NCBI GenBank assembly: GCA_946185285.1 | Contig: CAMHIS010000016.1 | Coordinates: 1-42,251 of the forward strand | Direction of reading: 5' to 3' | Origin: an uncultured Prevotellaceae bacterium | GTDB taxonomy: Bacteria > Bacteroidota > Bacteroidia > Bacteroidales > Bacteroidaceae | Length of the DNA stretch: 42,251 nucleotides | Shown here: one piece after another, positions 31,579 to 40,074 of the stretch | Layout: each line of letters opens with the position of its first letter | Position numbering within the stretch: the first letter of the stretch is position 1 | The notes under the pieces: generated by a model | What the model saw: the letters and a program-made list of their open reading frames with translations, nothing else | Told to the model about the DNA's origin: nothing | Databases searched by the model: none | Made by a program: the position numbers and the translations under genes

Positions 31579-32943
31579 ATGGGACTATTCGGTAGAGGAA
31601 AAGGCGGCGGAGTGATGAACGTCATCCGCTGCGACCAACAGGAATACATGGTGTGGAAATGGCGCCCCGAGGGACAGACCGTCAACAGCACCAGTCGTGA
31701 GAACGCCATACGCTGGGGCAGTCAGCTCCGCGTCAAGGACGGCGAGGTGGCCGTCTTCGTCTACAGCCAGAAAAACGGTCCGATGCAGGACTTCATCACT
31801 GGCCCTTACGACGGCACCATCTCGACGGCCAACCTTCCCGTATTGGCCAGTATCGTGGGGACGCTCTGGGGCGGCGAGAGTCCGTTCCAGGCTGAGGTGT
31901 ACTTCATCAACATTCAGCTGAACAACCAATTGCGTTTCGGGGTGCCTTATTTCGACGTCTTCGACCCGCGACTGCCTGACCACGGTGTGCCGATGGCTGT
32001 GCGTGGCGTGCTGACGTTCAATATTAAGGACTACATGGGCTTCATCAAGTTGAACCGCCTGCAGGACTTTGACCATGACACCTTCAAGCGGCAGATTAGT
32101 TCGGCATTGGCCAAACATGTGCGCCAGGTGGTGACCAATCTGCCGATGGATTCCAACCTGCCCGTGGTTCAGCTGGAACGTCGGCTCGATATCGTGAACG
32201 ATGCCCTTACACCGAGGCTGGCTGAGCAGTTGGAGAACGTCTTTGGGGTTCAGTTGCGCTCGCTCGACGTGTCGGACCTGGAAATCGACAAGACCAGTCC
32301 CTACTATCTGGAGCTGCGCGAACTGACGGCTGGCATCACTGCCGAGACCATGAAGGCACAGCGCGATGTGAACATCAAAAATATGAAGGACACACAGGAG
32401 TTAAACATACACAACATGGAGGAGACGCTGCGCATACAGCGCGAAGAGGCTCAGCGTGCCCAACGTCTGCAGACCGAGACGCAGTTCATGGGTGCCCATG
32501 CTTTGGACCAGCAGACCACGGTGCTCAAGGCCGGAGCCGAGAGCTTGGGTCAGATGGGCCAGATGGGCGGCGGTGGCGACGGCGGTGGCGGTGGCGGCAT
32601 GAATGCTGCCGGCATGATGACCGGCATGATGATGGGCGGTGCCATGGGGCAGCAGATGGCTGGCATGATGAACAACATGGGGCAGTACTGGCAGCAGGGC
32701 CAACAGGCCGCTCCGCCACCCATGCCTGGTGTCCAGTTCTTCATAGCCGTTGGCGGCCAGCAGGCCGGTCCGTTCGCCCCCGAGCAGTTGCCGCAGTTGG
32801 TGCAGAATGGTACGCTGACCATGCAGACCCTCGTATGGAAACAGGGAATGCCACAGTGGGCTGCCGCATCGACGGTTCCCGAGCTGGCCCCGCTGTTTGC
32901 GCCGCCCGCAGGGGCTGTACCGCCGCCGATTCCGGGAGTTTAG
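31579..32943 (+). CDS. SPFH/YdjI-like protein with C-terminal GYF_2 domain
   Basis: The 454-residue protein carries an SPFH (band 7) domain of the YdjI / virion-core-protein-like type (NVIRCDQQEYMVWKWRPEGQ at the N-terminus, MAVRGVLTFNIKDYMGFIK about residue 140), then a coiled segment, a Gly/Met-rich low-complexity linker (about 320-375) and a GYF_2 domain (FFIAVGGQQAGPFAPEQLPQ). Bacillus YdjI ends in a zinc ribbon at this point, so the tail has been exchanged. SPFH proteins form membrane-bound scaffolds, and YdjI works with YdjGH and PspA; no PspA gene is visible. Its TAG stop lies inside a GGAGTTTA repeat. Confidence 0.88.
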   Translation: MGLFGRGKGGGVMNVIRCDQQEYMVWKWRPEGQTVNSTSRENAIRWGSQLRVKDGEVAVFVYSQKNGPMQDFITGPYDGTISTANLPVLASIVGTLWGGESPFQAEVYFINIQLNNQLRFGVPYFDVFDPRLPDHGVPMAVRGVLTFNIKDYMGFIKLNRLQDFDHDTFKRQISSALAKHVRQVVTNLPMDSNLPVVQLERRLDIVNDALTPRLAEQLENVFGVQLRSLDVSDLEIDKTSPYYLELRELTAGITAETMKAQRDVNIKNMKDTQELNIHNMEETLRIQREEAQRAQRLQTETQFMGAHALDQQTTVLKAGAESLGQMGQMGGGGDGGGGGGMNAAGMMTGMMMGGAMGQQMAGMMNNMGQYWQQGQQAAPPPMPGVQFFIAVGGQQAGPFAPEQLPQLVQNGTLTMQTLVWKQGMPQWAAASTVPELAPLFAPPAGAVPPPIPGV

Positions 32944-32972
32944 GAGTTTAGGAGTTTTAGGAGTTTGGGAGT
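32934..32972. repeat. Tandem GGAGTTTA repeat at a gene border
   Basis: About five 8-9 bp units (GGAGTTTA with TTG and TTTTA variants) run from the SPFH stop codon, which is inside the first unit, to the start codon of the next gene. The last GGAG lies 6-7 bp before the ATG and could act as a Shine-Dalgarno sequence. Confidence 0.85.
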
Positions 32973-33323
32973 ATGGACGACAATAATTTCTTTTCGATAG
33001 ACCGACTCGTGGAGTTTGGTATGAGTATGCAGATAGCCCGCCAGATGGTGGGGAGTATGAACCTGCAACTACAGCAGATGTATGTGCCTGGCAGCGTGCA
33101 GACGATGCCGCAGGTTGCCCCGGCCACCTACTATGTGGCCTTAGAGGGCAAGCCCGTGGGGCCGCTCAACGAGAGTGAGGTGTCGCGGATGATATACAAC
33201 AAACAGATAGCAAAGGACACCCTGTGCTGGATGCCCGGCATGAAAGAGTGGAAACCGGTGGAACAGGTTCCGCAGGTACTGCGTATCGTTGCACTGACAC
33301 CGCCGCCGATACAGCAGCCGTAG
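32973..33323 (+). CDS. Small GYF_2-domain protein
   Basis: The 116-residue protein has an N-terminal helix (FSIDRLVEFGMSMQIARQMV) and a C-terminal GYF_2 domain (YYVALEGKPVGPLNESEVSR, then LCWMPGMKEWKPV), a fold that in other proteins binds proline-rich ligands. It shares this domain with the preceding SPFH protein, whose tail ends in a proline-rich string, as does this one (TPPPIQQP), so the two may bind each other. It is the last gene of the operon and converges on the RDD gene with a 3-bp gap. Confidence 0.82.
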   Translation: MDDNNFFSIDRLVEFGMSMQIARQMVGSMNLQLQQMYVPGSVQTMPQVAPATYYVALEGKPVGPLNESEVSRMIYNKQIAKDTLCWMPGMKEWKPVEQVPQVLRIVALTPPPIQQP

Positions 33324-33326
33324 CCG

Positions 33327-34037
33327 CTAAATCTCCTCCAAGGCGTAGTACTGATAATCGCGCACGATGCGGCGCAGGAAGAACTCGTCTTCAGACTCGC
33401 GACGGCTGACGCTGAGAATCTGCTGCACCTTCTGCGACAGTTGGCTGATACGCTCTTGCTGGTCGCTGTCCAAGGTGCGCTGGATGATGTCAACCTGCTC
33501 CAATGACAGGTCGGCAGCCTGAGGGTAGGAGGGATGGTAGCCACGGGTCAGGTAGTCGTACTCGTCGAGGCTGACCTGAATCTGCGAATAGCTTTGCAAC
33601 TTGACAACCAGCGTGCCTGCCGCCATATCGCCGAGCCGCTGGTTGTTGCGGTTCAGAATCATCACCAGCACGCCGACGTATCCTAACAGCGGACCGTCGG
33701 CAATCATCAGCAGCCACCGCAGCAGGTAGGCAGCGGGCGAGGGTAGGGTGCCGTCGGCCATGATGACGCGCAGCATGAAGAGCCGCTTCCCGACGGTCTG
33801 GCCGTTGGAGAGTATCTCGCACAGCGGACAGTAGAGCAGGATAGGCAGAATGACGATGGTGATGATGGCCGTAGGGCTGAGCGAGACGGAAGTCGTGCGG
33901 GCAATAACTACCCACAGGAAGAAGTAGGCTATCTGCACCACCCAGTCGACGACTTGGGCCAGCATACGCTCGCCGACACCCGCTGGAGTCTGACGGAGAC
34001 GTACATATTGTCCGGTGACGATGCTCTTTTCTGCCAT
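33327..34037 (-). CDS. RDD-family membrane protein
   Basis: From MAEKSIVTGQYVRLR the protein has 236 residues. It contains three or four membrane helices and the RDD signature: Arg in GERMLAQVVDWVVQIAYFF, Asp-containing helix, and NRNNQRLGDMAAGTLVV. RDD proteins are small integral membrane proteins, some proposed as ion exchangers; the role here is unknown. A charged cytoplasmic tail of about 90 residues follows. The frame extends to 34088, but a TAACTTTG element at 34046-34053 puts the transcript start about three bases ahead of the ATG at 34037. It is divergent from the SpoIIM-like gene. Confidence 0.88.
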   Translation of the reverse strand: MAEKSIVTGQYVRLRQTPAGVGERMLAQVVDWVVQIAYFFLWVVIARTTSVSLSPTAIITIVILPILLYCPLCEILSNGQTVGKRLFMLRVIMADGTLPSPAAYLLRWLLMIADGPLLGYVGVLVMILNRNNQRLGDMAAGTLVVKLQSYSQIQVSLDEYDYLTRGYHPSYPQAADLSLEQVDIIQRTLDSDQQERISQLSQKVQQILSVSRRESEDEFFLRRIVRDYQYYALEEI

Positions 34038-34045
34038 ATCGTCGG

Positions 34046-34053
34046 CAAAGTTA
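34046..34053 (-). promoter_or_regulatory. -7 element for the RDD gene
   Basis: On the minus strand the sequence is TAACTTTG, and the ATG is only 8 bp past it, so the mRNA would be nearly leaderless and lack a ribosome binding site. Confidence 0.5.
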
Positions 34054-34096
34054 CAAAAAAAATGATAAATAGCAATTGTAATCGGCAATTATTTCG

Positions 34097-34104
34097 TATC
34101 TTTG
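34097..34104 (+). promoter_or_regulatory. -7 element for the SpoIIM-MoxR-DUF58 run
   Basis: TATCTTTG lies 10 bp before the ATG at 34115. The flanking string ATTTCGTATCTTTGCACG also occurs before gltX. An ATTG 18 bp upstream is a possible -33 box. Confidence 0.65.
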
Positions 34105-34114
34105 CACGTGAATT

Positions 34115-35083
34115 ATGAAGGAAGTAACGTTTATCAGGCAGAACATTGAGAAATGGAGGGCTGCAGAGCTGGTAGTGGAGAAGGTCGGCGAGACCGATGC
34201 CACCCAGTTGGCTGATACCTATATCGACGTGACCAGCGACCTGGCCTTCTCGCAGACGCACTATCCTGATTCGAAGATTACACGCTACCTGAACAACTTG
34301 GCCTCGGCCCTGCACAATGAGATTTACCGTCCGCGCCGTTACCAGTGGTCGCGGCTCATAACATTCTGGACCGATGAGGTGCCGCGCACGATGTGGGAGG
34401 CACGTCGCGAGTTGCTGATTTCGTTCATCGTCTTTGCCGTCAGCGCCTTTGTCGGCTTTCTGTCTCAGATGTTCGACCCGGAGTTCTGTCGTATCATCCT
34501 CGGCGACCGCTATGTGGACATGACGCTGCAGAACATCGCCAACGGCGAGCCGATGGCCGTCTACGGCGGCGACCCTGAGGCCGATATGTTCAGCAGTATC
34601 ACGCTGAACAATGTCAAGGTGTCGTTCGTCGCCTTCGTCCTGGGCGTGTTCACCAGCATCGGCACGGGATTCGTCCTGTTCCAGAATGGCGTGATGCTCG
34701 GTTCGTTCCAGACGTTCTTCGCCCAGCACGGTCTGCTGTGGCAGTCGGCACTGGCAGTCTGGCTGCACGGTACGCTCGAGATATCGGCCATTATCGTGGC
34801 CGGAGCCGCCGGCATAGCCATGGGCAACGGCTGGCTCTTCCCTGGCACCTATCCCCGGCTCGAGTCGTTCCGGCGTGGGGCGCGGCGCGGCCTGCGCATC
34901 GTGGTGGGTGCTGTGCCGGTGTTCGTCGTGGCGGGCTTTATCGAGGGCTTCTTCACGCGCCACACCGAGTGGCCCGACCTGCTGCGGCTGAGCATCATCC
35001 TCTGTTCTTTGGCATTTGTTATCTATTATTATATTGTATTACCTAAAAAGAAAAACCATGAGCTCAGAAAAACCATTGATTAA
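34115..35083 (+). CDS. Stage II sporulation protein M-family membrane protein
   Basis: The 322-residue protein starts with a cytoplasmic helical part (about 1-105) and then six predicted membrane helices beginning LLISFIVFAVSAFVGFLS. The block ITLNNVKVSFVAFVLGVFTSIGTGFVLFQNGVMLG is the hallmark of the SpoIIM family, which in non-sporulating bacteria occurs with RDD, MoxR and DUF58 genes. It has no link to sporulation here. The RDD gene diverges from it and the following membrane protein gene overlaps it by 26 bp. Confidence 0.9.
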   Translation: MKEVTFIRQNIEKWRAAELVVEKVGETDATQLADTYIDVTSDLAFSQTHYPDSKITRYLNNLASALHNEIYRPRRYQWSRLITFWTDEVPRTMWEARRELLISFIVFAVSAFVGFLSQMFDPEFCRIILGDRYVDMTLQNIANGEPMAVYGGDPEADMFSSITLNNVKVSFVAFVLGVFTSIGTGFVLFQNGVMLGSFQTFFAQHGLLWQSALAVWLHGTLEISAIIVAGAAGIAMGNGWLFPGTYPRLESFRRGARRGLRIVVGAVPVFVVAGFIEGFFTRHTEWPDLLRLSIILCSLAFVIYYYIVLPKKKNHELRKTID

Positions 35084-35990
35084 ACTCTATCGTAAGAGAA
35101 CGTTTGGCGAAAAACTGTCCGACACGTTCGACTTCATTAGCGAGAATTTTCGCACGCTGTTGAAGTACATCACCTACTTAGTCCTGCCCATTGCAATCGT
35201 GCAGACGTTCTGTATGAACAACTTCATGACAGGCTACATGGAGTCTATCACCGCTATTACAAGTGGCGGAGGCCGGAACTTTGCCGATATGCTGCAGTGG
35301 CTCTCGTCGATGGGCCTGTATATGTTGGTGCAGTTCGTAGCCATCATCTTGGTCTATGCCGTGTCCTACACGATGATGCAGCTTTACGAGCAGCGGTCGG
35401 AGCGGCTGAAGGGTGTCACTTTCGACGAACTTCGACCTGGCGTGGTTCAGAAATGCTTACGCCAGCTGGTACTGCTGGTCACGAGTATTGCTATTTTTGT
35501 AGTCATCGTCCTGCTGATGGCACTGCTGATAGCCGCCAGTCCTTACTTCATCTTGCCGGTCATTATCATAGCCGTTGTGGTGCTGCCACTCTTCGTGTTG
35601 GTCTATCCCATCTACCTGTTCGAGGATACTGGCATCGTCAGCGCTTACGCCAAGTCGGTGCGCTTGGGCTGGAAGACGTGGGCCGGCATTGTTGGCGTCA
35701 TGATTGTGCTCTACATCATCTCCTCCATCATCTCGGGCTTGATTTCCACACCGTGGTACATCATGGTCATGGCGAAAAACCTCCTTGCCACCCAGGGCAA
35801 CACCTCGGGCTTTGTCTCGTCGTTCGGCTATACGGTCATTCAGTATCTGCTGGGTGTGGTGTCCAGCTTCGCCGGCAGTTGCATAATGGCATTGATGTGC
35901 ATTGGCATCGCCTATCAGTACGGCCATGCCTGCGATAAGGTCGATGGCGTTGGCGTTGACCAGGATATAGAAAACTTCGAGACTCTCTAA
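35058..35990 (+). CDS. Multi-pass membrane protein of the MoxR cluster
   Basis: From MSSEKPLIKLYRKRTFGEKL the protein has 310 residues and about six membrane helices (for example YITYLVLPIAIVQTF, LVLLVTSIAIFVVIVLLMAL, WAGIVGVMIVLYIISSIISG). The N-terminal TFGEKLSDTFDFISENFRTL is amphipathic. The layout resembles the glycerophosphodiester phosphodiesterase membrane-domain type proteins, but I do not recognise it with confidence. The start at 35058, overlapping the SpoIIM-like gene, is preferred over 35016 because of the following conserved block. A CTTCACCC repeat follows the stop. Confidence 0.82.
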   Translation: MSSEKPLIKLYRKRTFGEKLSDTFDFISENFRTLLKYITYLVLPIAIVQTFCMNNFMTGYMESITAITSGGGRNFADMLQWLSSMGLYMLVQFVAIILVYAVSYTMMQLYEQRSERLKGVTFDELRPGVVQKCLRQLVLLVTSIAIFVVIVLLMALLIAASPYFILPVIIIAVVVLPLFVLVYPIYLFEDTGIVSAYAKSVRLGWKTWAGIVGVMIVLYIISSIISGLISTPWYIMVMAKNLLATQGNTSGFVSSFGYTVIQYLLGVVSSFAGSCIMALMCIGIAYQYGHACDKVDGVGVDQDIENFETL

Positions 35991-36020
35991 CCTCTCACCC
36001 TTCACTCTTCACCCTTCACC
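35991..36020. repeat. CTTCACCC-type tandem repeat before the DUF4129 gene
   Basis: CTCTCACCC, TTCACTC, TTCACCC and TTCACC units fill the 30 bp between two cluster genes, directly up to the TTG start codon. They leave no room for a ribosome binding site. Confidence 0.75.
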
Positions 36021-36668
36021 TTGCCCGATACCCTCGTCATAGACAGCGCGCAGATAGCCCAGTGGCAGGCTCAGCAGGACTTCGACTACAACCGCGAGTT
36101 GGTCGGAGGTGGGATGACTTTCACTGAGTGGCTGATGATGCAGGTCAGGGAGTTCCTGAACGACATCTTCGGAGATGCTGTCAACAGCACCGTCGTCCAG
36201 TGGGTGCTTGCCATCCTCGCTGTCGGCGTGCTGGGCTTCATTGGGTGGTATCTGTGGCGCCAAAATGGCGGCATCTTCCGGCGGCAGGAACAGGGAGAGA
36301 CTACTGATTGTGATGCCGAGGACACCATCTACGGTGTCGATTTCGATACCGCCATCAGCCAGGCTGTAGCCAACAGCAACTTCCGCGAGGCCATCCGCCT
36401 GCGGTACCTCCAGACCCTCAAAGCACTCACAGATTCTAACCTCATCGACTGGCAACCCTTCAAAACCCCAACGCAGTACGTCCGCGAGTTCTCAGCCGCC
36501 TGTTCGCTGCGCAGCGGCGGTGCCGCTGTCCCAACCGCTGCTGCCCCCGCCGCATTCCGCACCCTCACCGCCCATTTCCTGCGCGTTCGCTACGGCAACT
36601 TCCCCGCCACCCGCCCACTCTATGAAGAGGTGAAACAATTAGGAAAGGAGGTAGCCCGTGAACCGTAA
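36021..36668 (+). CDS. DUF4129 membrane protein
   Basis: The 215-residue protein has an N-terminal segment with DFDYNRELVGGG, one membrane helix (VVQWVLAILAVGVLGFIGWYLW, about 57-78) and a cytoplasmic DUF4129-like domain (NSNFREAIRLRYLQTLKALTDSNLIDWQPFKTPTQYVREF). In other bacteria this domain is fused to transglutaminase proteins near MoxR and DUF58. The only start that keeps the conserved N-terminus is TTG at 36021, immediately after a CTTCACCC repeat; the next ATG (in GGGMTFTEW) would lose it. It overlaps the DUF4350 gene by 11 bp. Confidence 0.85.
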   Translation: MPDTLVIDSAQIAQWQAQQDFDYNRELVGGGMTFTEWLMMQVREFLNDIFGDAVNSTVVQWVLAILAVGVLGFIGWYLWRQNGGIFRRQEQGETTDCDAEDTIYGVDFDTAISQAVANSNFREAIRLRYLQTLKALTDSNLIDWQPFKTPTQYVREFSAACSLRSGGAAVPTAAAPAAFRTLTAHFLRVRYGNFPATRPLYEEVKQLGKEVAREP

Positions 36669-37716
36669 GTTCTGGCTGCTTATCCTGGGGCTGACTGTGC
36701 TGATGCTCGTCTTGGAGTACCAGATGCCGCGCCGCTTCGTATGGGAGCCGACCTTTGCCCATGCCGACCGCCAGCCCTTTGGCTGCTACGTCTTCGACAG
36801 TGTGCTTGCCACCACGATGCCCCATGGCTATACCGTCTGCCGTAAGTCGTTGCCACAGTTGGCTTTGGAGAACACGTCGCCGCGTTCTTTCATCATACTT
36901 CATTCCGGTTATCAGGGGGAGGCTGTTAACGTTGACACCCTTCTTGCCTTGGCAGCTCGCGGCAACCGCATCCTTTATGCACATTCGTATTTTGATGACG
37001 AAATCTGTGATACGTTGAACATATCCTGTAACACGAAGAACTACTTCCTCACCTCTAATTTCCAGAAGACTTTTGGCAAGGAACCCTCTTCCGACAGCAT
37101 CTTCTGGATTGGCGACTCGGCGGTCTATACACCTTACGTTATCCGCGTCCATTCCCAGTTCATCAATGCCTGCATCTTAGACACGTTACCTGCTGTCCCA
37201 TTGGCTAAGATTAACAACTGGGCCGATTTGGATTTTGCAAAAGAGCATCTCAGCAAGGACAGCCCCTACGTGGAGTCTGACTTGTCGAAGGTTAGGGTGG
37301 CCGACGTCGTGGCCCTCAGCTATCCTATTGGCAAGGGCGAGCTGATTCTTGTCACGACGCCGTTAATGCTCACCAACTACGGCATCCTCGACAACCCCGC
37401 CTACGTTCATCGCCTGCTGAACCGCCTGAAGGATTTGCCCGTGGTGCGCACCGAGGCCTATATGCCCAACTACGACGTGGCGGAGAGTTCACCCTTCCGC
37501 GAACTGCTGAAGCGTCCACCCCTGCGCTGGGCACTCTACCTCGTGGTGCTCGGCATCGTGCTGCTGATGGGCTTCAGTGCCCGCCGCCGTCAGCGTGCCA
37601 TCCCCGTCGAAAAGCCGCCGCGCAACTACCAGCTTGACTTCATCCGCCACATCGGCACCCTACAATACATGAAACAAAAACATAATAAGAGTATATGGAA
37701 GAAAGAAAAAGCTTAG
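36658..37716 (+). CDS. DUF4350-domain membrane protein
   Basis: The 352-residue protein starts at GTG, overlapping the DUF4129 gene. It has an N-terminal helix (FWLLILGLTVLMLVLEY), an extracytoplasmic DUF4350 domain (residues about 35-275, with FGCYVFDSVL and LITTPLMLTNYGILDNP-type blocks) and a C-terminal helix (WALYLVVLGIVLLMGFSA) followed by a basic tail. DUF4350 proteins accompany MoxR/DUF58 clusters and may bind ligands outside the membrane; function unproven. The last 22 bp overlap the moxR-type gene. Confidence 0.87.
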   Translation: MNRKFWLLILGLTVLMLVLEYQMPRRFVWEPTFAHADRQPFGCYVFDSVLATTMPHGYTVCRKSLPQLALENTSPRSFIILHSGYQGEAVNVDTLLALAARGNRILYAHSYFDDEICDTLNISCNTKNYFLTSNFQKTFGKEPSSDSIFWIGDSAVYTPYVIRVHSQFINACILDTLPAVPLAKINNWADLDFAKEHLSKDSPYVESDLSKVRVADVVALSYPIGKGELILVTTPLMLTNYGILDNPAYVHRLLNRLKDLPVVRTEAYMPNYDVAESSPFRELLKRPPLRWALYLVVLGIVLLMGFSARRRQRAIPVEKPPRNYQLDFIRHIGTLQYMKQKHNKSIWKKEKA

Positions 37717-38663
37717 ACCTGACGGCCTTCGCCGAGAAGGTACAGACGCTGCGCCAGGCCATCGGCGAGGTCATCGTCGGACAGGACCAGAACGTCGAAC
37801 TGCTGCTGACGGCCATCCTCGCCGGCGGTCACGTGCTGATAGAAGGTGTGCCCGGCGTAGCCAAAACGCTGTTGGCCAAGCTCGTGGCCCGGCTTATCGA
37901 CGCCAAGTTCAGCCGCGTGCAGTTCACGCCCGACCTGATGCCCAGCGATGTGCTCGGCACCAGTGTGTTTAACATGAAGACGCAGGAGTTCCAGTTCCAC
38001 GCCGGTCCGGTCTTTGCCGACCTCGTACTGGTCGACGAGGTGAACCGTGCCCCGGCCAAGACGCAGGCAGCCCTCTTCGAGGTAATGGAGGAACGGCAGG
38101 CCACCATCGACGGTACCACGCACCCCATGTCGCCGCTCTACACCATTCTGGCCACGCAGAACCCTGTGGAGCAGGAGGGTACGTACAAACTGCCCGAGGC
38201 GCAGACCGACCGCTTCCTGATGAAGCTCACGATGGATTACCCGTCGGCCGAGGAGGAGCTGCGCATCTTGCAGCGCCATCATGAGAACGCCACGTTCACC
38301 GACCTCAGCCGCGTGCAGCCCGTCATCACCAAGGAAGAGATTCTGCAGTTGCGCACCCTGCTCAGCGAGGTCTATGCCGAACAGTCGCTGCTGCAGTACG
38401 TGGTCGACATCGTCCAGCAGACGCGTAAGAGCCGCGTCGTCTATCTCGGTGCCTCGCCCCGTGCGTCGGTGGCCATCCTGCAGTCGGCCAAGGCCTACGC
38501 TCTGCTGCAGGGTCGCGACTACCTGACGCCCGACGATGTGAAGACGGTTGTGCCTGCTGTGCTTCAGCACCGCCTCGTACTCACCGCCGAGGCCGAGATG
38601 GAGGGCTATACGCCTCAGAAGGTAGCCCTCCGTCTGCTCGATAAAGTGGAGGTTCCCAAGTAA
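37695..38663 (+). CDS. MoxR-family AAA+ ATPase
   Basis: The 322-residue cytoplasmic ATPase has Walker A GVPGVAKT (residues 51-58), Walker B LVLVDE (110-115), sensor 1 in ILATQNPVEQEGTY and the MoxR block LPEAQTDRFLMKL. MoxR ATPases act as chaperones that mature or activate partner proteins, usually with DUF58 and von Willebrand A proteins encoded alongside. Here the partner is the DUF58 protein that follows; no VWA protein is in the window. It overlaps the DUF4350 gene by 22 bp. Confidence 0.95.
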   Translation: MEERKSLDLTAFAEKVQTLRQAIGEVIVGQDQNVELLLTAILAGGHVLIEGVPGVAKTLLAKLVARLIDAKFSRVQFTPDLMPSDVLGTSVFNMKTQEFQFHAGPVFADLVLVDEVNRAPAKTQAALFEVMEERQATIDGTTHPMSPLYTILATQNPVEQEGTYKLPEAQTDRFLMKLTMDYPSAEEELRILQRHHENATFTDLSRVQPVITKEEILQLRTLLSEVYAEQSLLQYVVDIVQQTRKSRVVYLGASPRASVAILQSAKAYALLQGRDYLTPDDVKTVVPAVLQHRLVLTAEAEMEGYTPQKVALRLLDKVEVPK

Positions 38664-38708
38664 TTGTTCCCTTTGCTGCAACACTGTTGCAGCATAGAAA
38701 GACTGCCA

Positions 38709-40034
38709 ATGTACCTGCGTCGCCGCTTCTACCTCCTGCTGCTTGCCGTCGCCCTCGTCACCGGCCTCGGCTATGCTTACGCCCCGCTGTTCACGGTGGG
38801 ACGGCTGCTCACTTTGCTGCTGCTTATAGCCACCCTCGCCGACGTCGCCCTGCTCTGGCACCGCCGTGCCATTACTGCCGAGCGCCGACTCAGCACCCGC
38901 TTCAGCAACGGCGACGACAACACCATTACCATCAGCGTTGAGAGCACCTACCCATTCCCCGTCCGCCTTGAGGTAATCGATGAGCTGCCCTTTCAGTTCC
39001 AGCAGCGCGACTTCAGCAGCTTGTTCTCCGCTTCTTCGCCCTCGCGTTTGCTTTGCAGCGGCGGTGCCGCTGCCCACCTCGCTTACTCACTTCGCCCTAC
39101 CCGCCGTGGTGTCTACAGCTTCGGCCACGTCCTTGTCTTCGCCTCTACGCACCTCGGCCTCGTCGAGCGCCGCTACCGCTGTGCCTCGCCCTGCGACGTC
39201 TGCGTCTACCCTTCATTCCAGAAACTGCACCAGTATGAGCTGATGGCCATCAGCCAGAACCTGCAGCAGCCAGGCATCAAGCGCATACGCCGCATAGGCC
39301 GTAACACCGAGTTTGAACACATTCGCGACTACCTGCGCGGCGACGACTATCGCACCGTTAACTGGCGGGCCACCGCGCGTCTCAGCCGTCCGATGGTGAA
39401 CGTCTATCAGGACGAGCGGTCGCAGCAGGTGTTTTGCATTGTCGACAAGGGCCGTGTCATGCAGCAGGCTTTTGAGGGCATGACCCTCCTCGACTATGCC
39501 ATCAACGCCTCCTTGGCACTCAGCTATGTAGCCATGCGCAAGGAGGACCGTGCCGGACTCATCACCTTCAACGATAACCTTGAAACCTTCGTGGCTGCCG
39601 ACCGCCGTCCTGGCCATATCAACAAACTCATGGAAACGCTCTACGCCGAGCAGACCAACTTCGAGGAGACCGACTTCTCGGCTCTCTCGGTGGGTATCGG
39701 CCGCCACATCAGCAAGCACTCCCTGCTGATACTCTTTACTAACTTCATGGGGCTGGTCTCCCTGCAGCGCCAACTGCCATTCCTCCTGCAGATTGCCCGC
39801 CGCCACCGCCTGCTTGTCGTCTTCTTCGACGACGTCGAGCTGCAGCAGTTTGTCGATTCGCCCGCAGCAACTGCCGAACAGCGTTGTCAGCACGAGGTTG
39901 CCGAGAAGTTCGTCGCTGAAAAGCAGCTTGTCAGTGCCACTCTCCGTCAGTACGGCATCCTCTCGCTGCTTACCTCGCCACTGGAACTGACGGTCGATGT
40001 CATCAACCGCTACCTCGCCGTGAGAGCATTCTGA
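38709..40034 (+). CDS. DUF58-domain protein
   Basis: From MYLRRRFYLLL the protein has 441 residues with two N-terminal helices (residues about 5-50). The DUF58 core is clear in RNTEFEHIRDYLRGDDYRTVNWRATARLSRP, followed by a VWA-like region with VFCIVDKGRVM. A TTG at 38664 extends the frame but its N-terminus is not conserved-looking. DUF58 proteins are the usual MoxR partners. It is the last gene of the run from the SpoIIM-like gene; repeat A copy 3 follows 40 bp downstream. Confidence 0.92.
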   Translation: MYLRRRFYLLLLAVALVTGLGYAYAPLFTVGRLLTLLLLIATLADVALLWHRRAITAERRLSTRFSNGDDNTITISVESTYPFPVRLEVIDELPFQFQQRDFSSLFSASSPSRLLCSGGAAAHLAYSLRPTRRGVYSFGHVLVFASTHLGLVERRYRCASPCDVCVYPSFQKLHQYELMAISQNLQQPGIKRIRRIGRNTEFEHIRDYLRGDDYRTVNWRATARLSRPMVNVYQDERSQQVFCIVDKGRVMQQAFEGMTLLDYAINASLALSYVAMRKEDRAGLITFNDNLETFVAADRRPGHINKLMETLYAEQTNFEETDFSALSVGIGRHISKHSLLILFTNFMGLVSLQRQLPFLLQIARRHRLLVVFFDDVELQQFVDSPAATAEQRCQHEVAEKFVAEKQLVSATLRQYGILSLLTSPLELTVDVINRYLAVRAF

Positions 40035-40074
40035 TAGGTGGGGAAACGCCGGCACGAAGATTCGAGACTAAAAT

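Noticed and set aside
37713..39077. A 454-codon minus-strand frame over the MoxR and DUF58 genes
   Set aside because: Antisense shadow of conserved genes, low-complexity composition, no promoter or recognisable domain.
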